Shown here: positions 1 through 5,505 of the stretch, piece after piece | How positions within the stretch are numbered: position 1 is the stretch's first letter | Layout: each line of letters opens with the position of its first letter | Source of the DNA: Victivallaceae bacterium | GTDB lineage: Bacteria > Verrucomicrobiota > Lentisphaeria > Victivallales > Victivallaceae | Assembly: GCA_028698975.1 (NCBI GenBank) | Contig: JAQVVK010000138.1 | Span: forward strand, 1 to 5,505 | Direction: 5' to 3' | Length of the DNA: 5,505 nucleotides | Made by a program: the position numbers and the translations under genes | Notes under the pieces: generated by a model | Database searches by the model: none | Seen by the model: the letters and a program-made list of their open reading frames with translations, nothing else | Told to the model about the DNA's origin: nothing

Positions 1-545
1 AACTGGTCTGCGGCTTCGGGCCGGACGACTTCAAGGATCTTGACGCGGTGAAGCGTTCCGCCGAGTCCGGCCGCCAGATGCTGGAAAAGGTGACCCGCAA
101 CGGATTCACGTTGTTTCAGCACAACCACTACTGGGAATTTGACCGGATCGACGGCAAACTCAAGTACGATATCTACCGCGAACTCTGCCCCGGCATGAAA
201 TATCAGATCGACTGCTTCTGGTCGACCAACAAGGGTACGGAAGACCCGGTTGAGATGCTTAAAAAGTTTTCCGACGACACGATTTTGATCCACATGAAAG
301 ACGGCAAGACCGTTCAGCCCGGCAGCGTGGAGGGCATGAAAAACGGATTGCTCGACTGCAAGATCGATTTACTGCCGCTGGGCGAAGGCGAGCTGCCGAT
401 CAAACGGCTGATCGCGGAAATGCCCGAACAGGTCGAAACCGTCATCGTCGAACTCGATTACTGCAATTCGACCGATATGTTCAGCGCGATCGAACGCAGC
501 TGCCGTTATATGCTGGAAAATCACCTTGCGCTCGGCCGTAACTGA
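1..545 (+). CDS. Sugar phosphate isomerase/epimerase, TIM-barrel (AP endonuclease 2-like / IolE-type), 5'-partial
   Basis: The reading frame is open from the left edge (first full codon at base 3) to a TGA at 543-545, so the N-terminal part of the gene lies outside the window. A GTG at 48 is internal and is not the start: the frame upstream of it reads LVCGFGPDD, typical barrel sequence. Family signatures appear in the right order. An HNHYWEF motif (codons from 120) matches the usual HNH..EF. An Asp in YQIDCFW (210-212), a His in LIHMKDG (291-293) and a Glu in VIVELDY (450-452) sit where this family places its divalent-metal and substrate ligands. PLGEGELP is the usual late-barrel motif. Enzymes of this fold interconvert keto-sugars, inosose or related polyols in the cytosol; the substrate cannot be read from this fragment. 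The gene ends 15 bases before the next one, a Gfo/Idh/MocA oxidoreductase, which is a frequent partner in sugar catabolic operons. Family assignment is secure; specificity is unknown. Confidence 0.9.
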   Translation, partial: LVCGFGPDDFKDLDAVKRSAESGRQMLEKVTRNGFTLFQHNHYWEFDRIDGKLKYDIYRELCPGMKYQIDCFWSTNKGTEDPVEMLKKFSDDTILIHMKDGKTVQPGSVEGMKNGLLDCKIDLLPLGEGELPIKRLIAEMPEQVETVIVELDYCNSTDMFSAIERSCRYMLENHLALGRN

Positions 546-549
546 CATC

Positions 550-555
550 GGAGGA
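550..555 (+). promoter_or_regulatory. Ribosome binding site GGAGGA for the oxidoreductase
   Basis: GGAGGA lies five bases before the ATG at 561, a near-perfect Shine-Dalgarno sequence. It fixes that start and implies independent translation initiation within a shared message with the upstream epimerase gene. Confidence 0.85.
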
Positions 556-560
556 TATTC

Positions 561-1679
561 ATGAAAAAGACCAAAATTGGAATTGTCGGCTGCGGCATGA
601 TTTCCGGAGCCTACTTTAACGCCGCTTCAAGATTTCGCAACATCGAGGTGGTCGCCTGTACCGACGTTTTCCCGGAGCGGGCAACCGCCAAAGCCGGGGA
701 ATTTCATTGCCGGGCGGTCGGCTACGACGAACTCCTGGCCGACAAAGAGGTCGAGATCGTCCTCAACTTGACTCCTCCGCAGCAGCACTCACGCGTCGCA
801 ATGGATTCCTTGAGGGCCGGGAAACACGCTTATTCCGAAAAACCGTTCGGCGTCGACCGCGCCGATGCGGCCGCCGTCATGGAGCTGGCCGCCCGGCAAA
901 ATCTCCGGGTCGGCTGTGCGCCCGACACCTTCATGGGCGCCGGGCAGCAGACGGCGCGCAAACTCATCGACGACCACTGGATCGGCGAGGTTTTGAGCGG
1001 CACGGCGATCGTTCAGGGCCGCGGCCCGGAAAAGTGGAGACAGGCTCCCTTTTTCTACGATTACGGAGCCGGGCCGATGCTTGATCTCGGGCCGTATTAC
1101 ATCACCACCTTGGTGAACATGCTCGGCCCGGCCAAAAGCGTCTGCGCCGTCGCCGCCAAGGGGTCGGAATACCGCACTTTCGGCGCGGACATCGGCGAAT
1201 CCTACCGCGACAAATACAAGCCGTTTGACCGTTATCCGGTAAACGTCAACACTCATCTGGCCGGAGTAGTGGAGTTTGTCTGCGGCGCGGTCATCACCGT
1301 GATCGCCAGCTTCGACGTGTGGAAACACGGCCACGCGCCCATTGAAATATATGGCTCCAAGGGTTCGCTTAAAGTGCCGGACCCCAACACATTCGGCGGC
1401 GAAATCCAGCTGTTCCGCCCCGGCATGTCAGACTGGCAAAGCGTGCCGCACGCTTTCGGGTACGCGGAAAACAGCCGCAGTATCGGCATCGCCGATATGG
1501 CCGACGCCATTTCGCACGACCGCAAGCACCGGGCAAGCGGTGAACTCGCCAATCATGTGCTGGAAATAATGCTTGCCTTTGACAAGTCCGGCGCGGAGGG
1601 CAAAAAAGTCATGCTCGCCACTTCATGCGAACGCCCCGCTCCCATGGCCCCCGACCTCGAAGACGGCGAGATCCGCTGA
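561..1679 (+). CDS. Gfo/Idh/MocA family NAD(P)-dependent oxidoreductase
   Basis: This 372-residue protein has the usual family length. The N-terminal Rossmann fold starts at once (KIGIVGCGMISGAY, residues 5-18, GxGxxG-like dinucleotide site), followed by beta-2 ending in CTD (33-35). EKP at 93-95 carries the family's catalytic Lys (K94). GCAPDTFMGAG (118-128) marks the subfamily with a PDTFxGAG motif. GPMLDLGPYY (171-180) is the second active-site motif: the His common in inositol dehydrogenases is a Tyr (Y179), as in glucose-fructose oxidoreductase-type members. The C-terminal alpha/beta domain (about 125-355) shows IEIYGSKGSL (near 281-290), the usual substrate-domain strand. The family oxidises or reduces sugars, inositols and their derivatives in the cytosol; no signal peptide is visible here. 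The start at 561 is supported by the GGAGGA site. The gene follows the epimerase by 15 bases and is followed by a terminator-like hairpin, so it is the last gene of its operon. The exact substrate is not deducible. Confidence 0.93.
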   Translation: MKKTKIGIVGCGMISGAYFNAASRFRNIEVVACTDVFPERATAKAGEFHCRAVGYDELLADKEVEIVLNLTPPQQHSRVAMDSLRAGKHAYSEKPFGVDRADAAAVMELAARQNLRVGCAPDTFMGAGQQTARKLIDDHWIGEVLSGTAIVQGRGPEKWRQAPFFYDYGAGPMLDLGPYYITTLVNMLGPAKSVCAVAAKGSEYRTFGADIGESYRDKYKPFDRYPVNVNTHLAGVVEFVCGAVITVIASFDVWKHGHAPIEIYGSKGSLKVPDPNTFGGEIQLFRPGMSDWQSVPHAFGYAENSRSIGIADMADAISHDRKHRASGELANHVLEIMLAFDKSGAEGKKVMLATSCERPAPMAPDLEDGEIR

Positions 1680-1707
1680 CGTATTGCCACAGCGGCCCGT
1701 CATCAAT

Positions 1708-1748
1708 ATCCCGACGCCGGTTTCCGCAACCGCGCCGGGATGATTTTT
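1708..1748 (+). terminator. Rho-independent terminator after the oxidoreductase gene
   Basis: A long GC-rich hairpin begins 28 bases after the stop codon. ATCCCG (1708-1713) pairs with CGGGAT (1736-1741). An A/C mismatch follows, then CGC (1715-1717) pairs with GCG (1732-1734). After a bulged C, GGTT (1719-1722) pairs with AACC (1728-1731), leaving a five-base loop, TCCGC. Five T follow at 1744-1748 after GA. The stem with the T tract is a good intrinsic terminator and separates the carbohydrate genes from the icd unit. Confidence 0.75.
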
Positions 1749-1796
1749 GTCGCCGCTTTTATTGCCTTTCGGACTTGCCCGGCGGGGGTTGAGGAG

Positions 1797-1826
1797 TTAT
1801 ATTATATTTAAATAGAATTGTATAAT
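1797..1826 (+). promoter_or_regulatory. Probable promoter of the icd operon (AT-rich island with TATAAT box)
   Basis: An abrupt AT-rich stretch stands out in otherwise GC-rich DNA. A perfect -10 hexamer TATAAT is at 1821-1826, which would place a transcription start near 1832 and give a leader of only about 20 bases before the icd ATG. No good -35 hexamer lies at the ideal distance; the bases there read TTATAT, so the promoter may depend on an activator or an UP-like AT tract. A second possible pair is TTGCCC (1775-1780) and TATATT (1798-1803) with a 17-base spacer. Position between a terminator and a new gene supports a promoter here; the exact elements are uncertain. Confidence 0.5.
1805..1814. 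repeat. Perfect 10-base palindrome TATTTAAATA, possible operator
   Basis: TATTTAAATA equals its own reverse complement and lies just upstream of the TATAAT box, within what would be the -35/-10 spacer. A separate inverted pair, ATTATA (1801-1806) and TATAAT (1821-1826), brackets it. A regulator binding here would overlap RNA polymerase. AT-rich DNA produces short palindromes by chance, so this is only a candidate. Confidence 0.25.
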
Positions 1827-1852
1827 CATCAACCCGGAAAGAACGGTAAAAT

Positions 1853-3100
1853 ATGGCTTCCATGATAAAAGTTCCCGCCGGCGACCGCATCACGGCCGAC
1901 GCCAATGGCAATCTTTGCGTTTCCGATCAGCCGATCATCGGCTTCATCGAGGGCGACGGCATCGGGCCGGACATCACCGCCGCGGCCATGCACATCTGGA
2001 ACACCGCCGTGAGCAAGGCCTACGGCAACCGCCGCAAAGCGGCGTGGATGGAGCTTTACGCCGGAGAAAAAGCCAACCGCGTTTACGGTCGCGACCTCTG
2101 GCTGCCCGACGAGACGGTCGAAGCGATCCGCAACTATCTGGTGGCGGTCAAAGGGCCGCTCACCACGCCGGTCGGCGGCGGTATCCGTTCGCTCAACGTC
2201 GCGCTGCGCCAGCAGCTCGACCTCTACGTCTGCCTGCGGCCGGTGCGCTACTTTAACGGCGTGCCCTCGCCGGTCAAATGCCCGGAAAAGACCGATATGG
2301 TGGTGTTTCGTGAAAACACCGAAGACATCTACGCCGGTATCGAGTGGAACGCCGGCACCCCGGAAGCCGCCAAAGTGATCGAATTTCTGCAAAAAGAGAT
2401 GCACGTCACCAAGATCCGCTTCCCGGAAACCTCCAGCATCGGCATCAAGCCGGTTTCCCGCGAGGGCAGCGAGCGGCTGATCCGCGCCGCGCTCGATTAC
2501 GCGATCCGCAACCACCGCCGCAGCGTGACGCTGGTGCATAAAGGCAACATCATGAAGTTCACCGAGGGCGGGTTCAAAAACTGGGGATACGAGCTGGTCA
2601 AGCGCGAATACGCCGGGCGCGCAATCGCCGCCGCCGACTGCGACGGCAAGGCTCCGGAGGGCATGATACTGGTCAAAGACTGCATCTGCGACGCGTTCTT
2701 GCAGCAGATACTCACCCGGCCCGACGAATACGACGTGATCGCCACCATGAACCTTAACGGCGACTATGTTTCCGACGCGCTCGCCGCCACGGTGGGCGGT
2801 ATCGGCATTGCGCCCGGAGCCAACATAAATTATACCACCGGGCACGCGTTGTTTGAGGCGACCCACGGCACGGCTCCCAAGTATGCCGGGCAGGACAAGG
2901 TGAATCCGAGTTCGCTCGCCATTTCAGGCGCAATGATGTTCACCCACCTCGGCTGGACCGAGGCCGCCGAGCTGGTCGAGCGCGGTATCGAACGGGCTAT
3001 TTCGGACAAAGTCGTCACTTACGATTTCGCCCGTCTGATGGAAAACGCTTCCGAGGTGAGTTGTTCCGGTTTCGCCAAGGCGGTTGCCGAACGCATGTAA
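1853..3100 (+). CDS. icd: NADP-dependent isocitrate dehydrogenase, E. coli type
   Basis: This 415-residue protein aligns almost colinearly, from memory, with the 416-residue E. coli Icd. It catalyses oxidative decarboxylation of isocitrate to 2-oxoglutarate in the TCA cycle. Visible landmarks are EGDGIG (33-38), GPLTTPVGGGIRS (101-113), R119, R129 and R153 for isocitrate, Y160 and K230 as catalytic residues, and D280/D304 as metal ligands. HGTAPKYAGQ (338-347) precedes the NADP determinants K343, Y344, V350, Y390 and R394, which favour NADP over NAD. S113, the residue phosphorylated by AceK in enterobacteria, is present. Compared with E. coli there is a two-residue insertion at NYTTGHALF (326-334). 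The ATG at 1853 gives the E. coli-like N terminus; an ATG three codons later is possible. The Shine-Dalgarno is weak (GGAAAG, 1836-1841, 11 bases away). Icd is the first gene of a probable operon: the EIIA-CBS gene starts 22 bases after its stop. Confidence 0.97.
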   Translation: MASMIKVPAGDRITADANGNLCVSDQPIIGFIEGDGIGPDITAAAMHIWNTAVSKAYGNRRKAAWMELYAGEKANRVYGRDLWLPDETVEAIRNYLVAVKGPLTTPVGGGIRSLNVALRQQLDLYVCLRPVRYFNGVPSPVKCPEKTDMVVFRENTEDIYAGIEWNAGTPEAAKVIEFLQKEMHVTKIRFPETSSIGIKPVSREGSERLIRAALDYAIRNHRRSVTLVHKGNIMKFTEGGFKNWGYELVKREYAGRAIAAADCDGKAPEGMILVKDCICDAFLQQILTRPDEYDVIATMNLNGDYVSDALAATVGGIGIAPGANINYTTGHALFEATHGTAPKYAGQDKVNPSSLAISGAMMFTHLGWTEAAELVERGIERAISDKVVTYDFARLMENASEVSCSGFAKAVAERM

Positions 3101-3110
3101 TGCCAAAACC

Positions 3111-3116
3111 AGGGGG
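3111..3116 (+). promoter_or_regulatory. Ribosome binding site AGGGGG for the EIIA-CBS gene
   Basis: AGGGGG lies six bases before the ATG at 3123, in the 22-base gap after icd. It is a G-rich variant of AGGAGG and supports both this start and co-transcription with icd. Confidence 0.6.
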
Positions 3117-3122
3117 TAATAT

Positions 3123-4028
3123 ATGAAACTTGCTTCCATTCTCAACGGCGGACTGATCTTCTCAGGCATTCGCGGCGGCGACCGGCGCGAGATTTATTCA
3201 CAGATGCTTGAGCTTGCGACTCAGGTCATCGGCACTCTCGATGTCGGCAGACTGACCGACAAGATGATCGAACGCGAAGACGCGATTGAAATCCCCTATG
3301 ACGGTGTGGCTCTGCCCCACCTGCGTATGGCCGAGATTAACGACCTTTACATCATCATCGCCCGACTTGACACGCCGGTCAAAATGCAGTCCGGCGACGT
3401 CGCCCCCTGCCGCATGGTGGTGATGTCGCTCATTTCGCAGGAAACCAGCGATCTGTATCTCAAATCACTGGCCGCCATGCTGCGTTTTGCCGGCGTCGGA
3501 GATCATCTTGGCCGGCTTTTGAGCGCACCCGACGCCGACGCTTTCATCGAGGTGCTGCGCGCCGCCGACGTCAAGGTGAGAAGCTGTCTGGCGGCCGACG
3601 ATCTGCTTCATTCGGGCGGCACGACCATCAATGTCAACGATTCGCTGGCCCGGGCGATCGACCTTTTCAGCCGCGACGACCGCCCCGCCATGCCGGTGGT
3701 GGACGACGACGGCAAACTTGTTGGCGAGCTGGATGCCAAGGAGGTGCTGCACCGCTTCATCCCCGAATACATCTTTCGCATGGACAACCTTGATTTTCTC
3801 GACAGTTTCGAGCCTTTCAACCGTATTTTCAAGGAGGAAACCGAGCGGGTGGTGCGCGATTACATGCAGCCGGCCCGACTGGTGGTAAGAGGGTCAACCC
3901 CGTTGATACAATTCACCGTCCGCATGGTAAAACACGATGTGCGTATAACCTATGTGATCGATGAAGATGGAAAATATCTGGGCGAAGTCACGGTTAAGGA
4001 CATCGTGAAAAAAGTACTGCGCGGCTGA
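3123..4028 (+). CDS. PTS EIIA-like domain fused to a CBS domain pair; putative transporter regulator
   Basis: This 301-residue soluble protein has two parts. Residues about 5-148 resemble the EIIA domain of the fructose/mannitol (PTS EIIA type 2) family. REDAIEIPYDGVALPH leads to the active-site-type His (H66), followed by the strand LYIIIARLDTPV (75-86) and a helix LYLKSLAAMLRF (111-122). In that helix the His often found in PTS members (HLxxL) is a Tyr (Y112). Residues about 155-213 and 244-300 are two CBS modules, each with the typical ending: PVVDDDGKLVGELDAKEVL (191-209) and YVIDEDGKYLGEVTVKDIV (277-295). CBS pairs usually bind adenine nucleotides and regulate channels, transporters or enzymes. 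No EIIB, EIIC, HPr or EI gene is in view, so a classical sugar-uptake role is unlikely. With icd 22 bases upstream and a membrane permease 80 bases downstream, I infer that it senses phosphorylation and/or energy state and controls the permease. Domain calls are strong; the role is inferred. Confidence 0.85.
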   Translation: MKLASILNGGLIFSGIRGGDRREIYSQMLELATQVIGTLDVGRLTDKMIEREDAIEIPYDGVALPHLRMAEINDLYIIIARLDTPVKMQSGDVAPCRMVVMSLISQETSDLYLKSLAAMLRFAGVGDHLGRLLSAPDADAFIEVLRAADVKVRSCLAADDLLHSGGTTINVNDSLARAIDLFSRDDRPAMPVVDDDGKLVGELDAKEVLHRFIPEYIFRMDNLDFLDSFEPFNRIFKEETERVVRDYMQPARLVVRGSTPLIQFTVRMVKHDVRITYVIDEDGKYLGEVTVKDIVKKVLRG

Positions 4029-4037
4029 TCCGCCGCG
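4020..4037 (+). other. Hairpin overlapping the stop codon of the EIIA-CBS gene
   Basis: CGCGGC (4020-4025) pairs with GCCGCG (4032-4037) around the loop TGATCC, which contains the TGA stop. Only three T follow, so it is a weak terminator at best. It could instead act as an mRNA-stabilising or attenuating structure between this gene and the permease. Confidence 0.35.
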
Positions 4038-4049
4038 TTTGATCCATGC

Positions 4050-4080
4050 CTCCGTTTCCGGAGCTTTCGCCTTCCGGAGC
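4050..4080 (+). repeat. Direct repeat TTCCGGAGC x2 with alternative hairpins before the permease gene
   Basis: TTCCGGAGC occurs at 4056-4064 and again at 4072-4080. CTCCG (4050-4054) can pair with CGGAG inside either copy: 4059-4063 with a four-base TTTC loop, or 4075-4079 with a longer loop. The block fills most of the 80-base gap upstream of the permease and lies just before its ribosome binding site. Whether it is functional is unknown. Confidence 0.3.
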
Positions 4081-4094
4081 CGGAGCGGTATATT

Positions 4095-4098
4095 GGAG
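4095..4098 (+). promoter_or_regulatory. Ribosome binding site GGAG for the permease gene
   Basis: GGAG lies ten bases before the ATG at 4109, slightly farther than usual. It is the best Shine-Dalgarno match near this start and supports it, since the coding frame immediately after the ATG begins with a hydrophobic segment. Confidence 0.5.
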
Positions 4099-4108
4099 TA
4101 TCCCTGAA

Positions 4109-5505
4109 ATGTTGTTGTTTTGGTTTGGCACTGTTGTTTTTTTCGGAACTTACGCGCTGATCGCCAGCGAGAAGATTCATAAGACCGCCGCCGCCCTCAT
4201 GGGCGCGACGCTCATGATGCTGTTTGTGCTGCCCGGCCCCCACGAGGGGGGAGGAGAAGCCGCGCCAAACCGCGAAACCGCGCAGATCGAGGCGGCCGCT
4301 GCCGCCGCCGGGACGGGCGCGGCATCCATCGCCGCCGCTCCGGAAAACAATCCGCTTTCCCGCAAGGCGGCCAAGTATGACAAACTCGACACCTTTGCCC
4401 GTTACTCCAATTTCGACGTGGTGTTCACTCTGGCCGGCATGATGCTGCTGGTCAATCTGCTGAGCGGCACCGGGCTTTTTCAGTACGTTGCGATCAAATG
4501 CGCCAAACTGGCCAAGGGTTCGCCGATCCGCACCATGATACTGCTGGTGCTGGCCACCGCCGGGCTGTCGGCCTTTCTCGACAACGTTACGACCATTTTG
4601 CTGGTCGCTCCGGTAACACTGCTGGTGTGCAGTCAGCTCGGGGTGCCGGTGATACCGTTTCTTATGGCGGAAACCATGTCATCCAACATCGGCGGCACCG
4701 CCACTCTCATCGGCGACCCGCCCAACCTGATCATCGGCAACGCGGCCGGACTGGGATTTCTCGAATTCATCATCAATTTGTTTCCGTTCATATCGGTGGT
4801 TGTCGGGTTGTACTGCTGCTGCCTCTGGCTGCACTACTCCAAAAGAATGCACGTCACCGTCGAGAAACGCGCCGCCATCATGGAACTCAACGAAAAGGCC
4901 GCCATTTCCGATCGGTCCAACCTTAAACGCGGCGGCGCGGTGATGATCGTCACCATCATCGGCTTCTTTTTGCACGGCGCGGTGGGGCTGCAGCCCTGCG
5001 TGGTGGCAATGGCCGGCGCGTCGCTCGCGCTGGTGACCTGCAAAGTAAATGTCGATCACATGCTCGAAAAGATCGAGTGGAGCACTCTTTTCCTCTTCAT
5101 GGGCCTTTTTATTCTGGTCTGCGGCGCGGAGCAGTGCGGACTTATGGAGAAGATCGGCACCTCGGTCGGATTGATCGGCAACTGGCCGGTGCCGGCGGTG
5201 CTTCTGACCGTGATGTGGGGTTCGGCCATGGCCGCGGCGGTGATGAACAACGTCTCATTTACCGCCGCGATGGTGGCGGTAATCGCAGGATTTATCCAGA
5301 CCACGCCCGCCTTTGCCGCCGACAAAGCGTTGAGCGATCTGCTCTGGTGGGCTTTGGCTCTCGGCGTCTGTCTGGGCGGCAACGCCACGCTGGTGGGCGC
5401 GGCGGCCAATCTGGTCACGGTCGGCATTGCCGAGAAGAACGGCATGCGGGTACCGTTTAGAGAATTTATGAAGTACGGGGTGCCGGTCACATTTGGAACC
5501 ATGGT
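4109..5505 (+). CDS. ArsB/NhaD-superfamily permease (P-protein/SLC13-like), 3'-partial
   Basis: From the ATG at 4109 the frame is open for 465 codons plus two bases to the window edge, so the C terminus is missing. It is an inner-membrane transporter of the ion-transporter superfamily. Hydrophobic segments lie near residues 2-19, 26-42, 103-127, 141-173, 180-200, 213-241, 275-311, 324-340, 360-396 and 408-437. Two half-repeats are visible. The first has SAFLDNVTT (154-162) and SNIGGTATLIGDPPN (192-206). The second has AAVMNNVSF (376-384) and CLGGNATLVGAAAN (421-434). These hairpin motifs, and LFLFMGLFILVCGAE (327-341), are typical of P-type permeases. Family members move arsenite, Na+/H+ or organic anions; the substrate here cannot be assigned. 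Unusual points are a hydrophilic Ala-rich insert at about 43-100 between early membrane segments, Asn (N380) where the second half-repeat usually has Asp, and a CCC run at 236-238. It follows the EIIA-CBS gene by 80 bases in the same orientation, so co-regulation is likely. Confidence 0.9.
   Translation, partial: MLLFWFGTVVFFGTYALIASEKIHKTAAALMGATLMMLFVLPGPHEGGGEAAPNRETAQIEAAAAAAGTGAASIAAAPENNPLSRKAAKYDKLDTFARYSNFDVVFTLAGMMLLVNLLSGTGLFQYVAIKCAKLAKGSPIRTMILLVLATAGLSAFLDNVTTILLVAPVTLLVCSQLGVPVIPFLMAETMSSNIGGTATLIGDPPNLIIGNAAGLGFLEFIINLFPFISVVVGLYCCCLWLHYSKRMHVTVEKRAAIMELNEKAAISDRSNLKRGGAVMIVTIIGFFLHGAVGLQPCVVAMAGASLALVTCKVNVDHMLEKIEWSTLFLFMGLFILVCGAEQCGLMEKIGTSVGLIGNWPVPAVLLTVMWGSAMAAAVMNNVSFTAAMVAVIAGFIQTTPAFAADKALSDLLWWALALGVCLGGNATLVGAAANLVTVGIAEKNGMRVPFREFMKYGVPVTFGTM

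Noticed and set aside
48..50. GTG as start codon of the first gene
   Set aside because: The same frame continues upstream to the window edge with plausible barrel sequence, and no Shine-Dalgarno sequence precedes it; the gene is simply truncated by the window.
789..1334. Open frame of 181 codons on the - strand inside the oxidoreductase gene
   Set aside because: It is the shadow of a well-supported Gfo/Idh/MocA gene; no ribosome binding site or family motif is visible.
1801..1806. Minus-strand -10 box (ATTATA read as TATAAT on the - strand) suggesting a divergent promoter
   Set aside because: No leftward gene exists; it would read only into the oxidoreductase terminator. It is probably chance in AT-rich DNA.
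1829..2866. Long open frame (345 codons) on the - strand across icd
   Set aside because: It lies opposite a clear full-length icd. Its product is Asp/Val/Gly/Arg/His-rich without recognisable motifs, as expected from the complement of GC-biased codons.
3123..4028. Classical PTS sugar permease component
   Set aside because: The EIIA-like domain lacks neighbouring EIIB/EIIC and is fused to CBS domains; the adjacent membrane protein is an ArsB/NhaD-type carrier, not a PTS EIIC.
4224..4926. Two + strand open frames (4224-4442 and 4498-4926) within the permease region
   Set aside because: Their products are Arg/Pro/His-rich, unlike real proteins. The frame starting at 4109 is continuous and gives conserved permease motifs throughout, so there is no frameshift.
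5056..5502. Minus-strand open frame of 148 codons at the right end
   Set aside because: It is opposite the conserved second half of the permease and shows no recognisable family or initiation signal.

Overview
This is a bacterial protein-coding window, GC-rich with strong G/C preference at third codon positions. It holds five genes, all on the + strand, and the first and last are cut by the window edges. I saw no RNA genes, mobile elements, CRISPR arrays or attachment sites. The gene mix is a sugar-acid/polyol type epimerase plus a Gfo/Idh/MocA oxidoreductase, then an E. coli-type NADP isocitrate dehydrogenase followed by an EIIA-CBS protein and a P-type permease. It would fit a saccharide-degrading member of the PVC group (Lentisphaerota, Kiritimatiellota or Planctomycetota). 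That placement is a low-confidence impression from gene content; nothing in the window proves it.

Region 1 (1-1750) is the end of a carbohydrate operon. A TIM-barrel sugar phosphate isomerase/epimerase (1-545, 5' end missing) is followed 15 bases later by a Gfo/Idh/MocA NAD(P)-dependent oxidoreductase (561-1679) with a strong Shine-Dalgarno sequence. A long hairpin followed by five T (1708-1748) closes this unit.

Region 2 (1751-1852) is a short AT-rich island containing a consensus TATAAT box and a perfect 10-base palindrome. It is the probable promoter of the next unit.

Region 3 (1853-5505) is a probable three-gene operon: icd (1853-3100), a 301-residue protein joining a PTS EIIA-like domain to two CBS domains (3123-4028), and an ArsB/NhaD-superfamily permease of the P-protein/SLC13-like type (4109 to beyond the window end). 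The permease reading frame is open to the last base, with 465 complete codons and no stop.

The first unit probably interconverts and oxidises or reduces a sugar or polyol. In the second, the EIIA-CBS protein looks like a cytosolic regulator (possible phospho-histidine input plus adenine-nucleotide-type CBS input) for the adjacent membrane transporter. Linkage to icd hints that transport of an ion or organic anion is tied to TCA-cycle status. That functional link is inference from gene order. The most interesting points are this possible regulator-transporter module and an Asp-to-Asn change in the second half-repeat of the permease.
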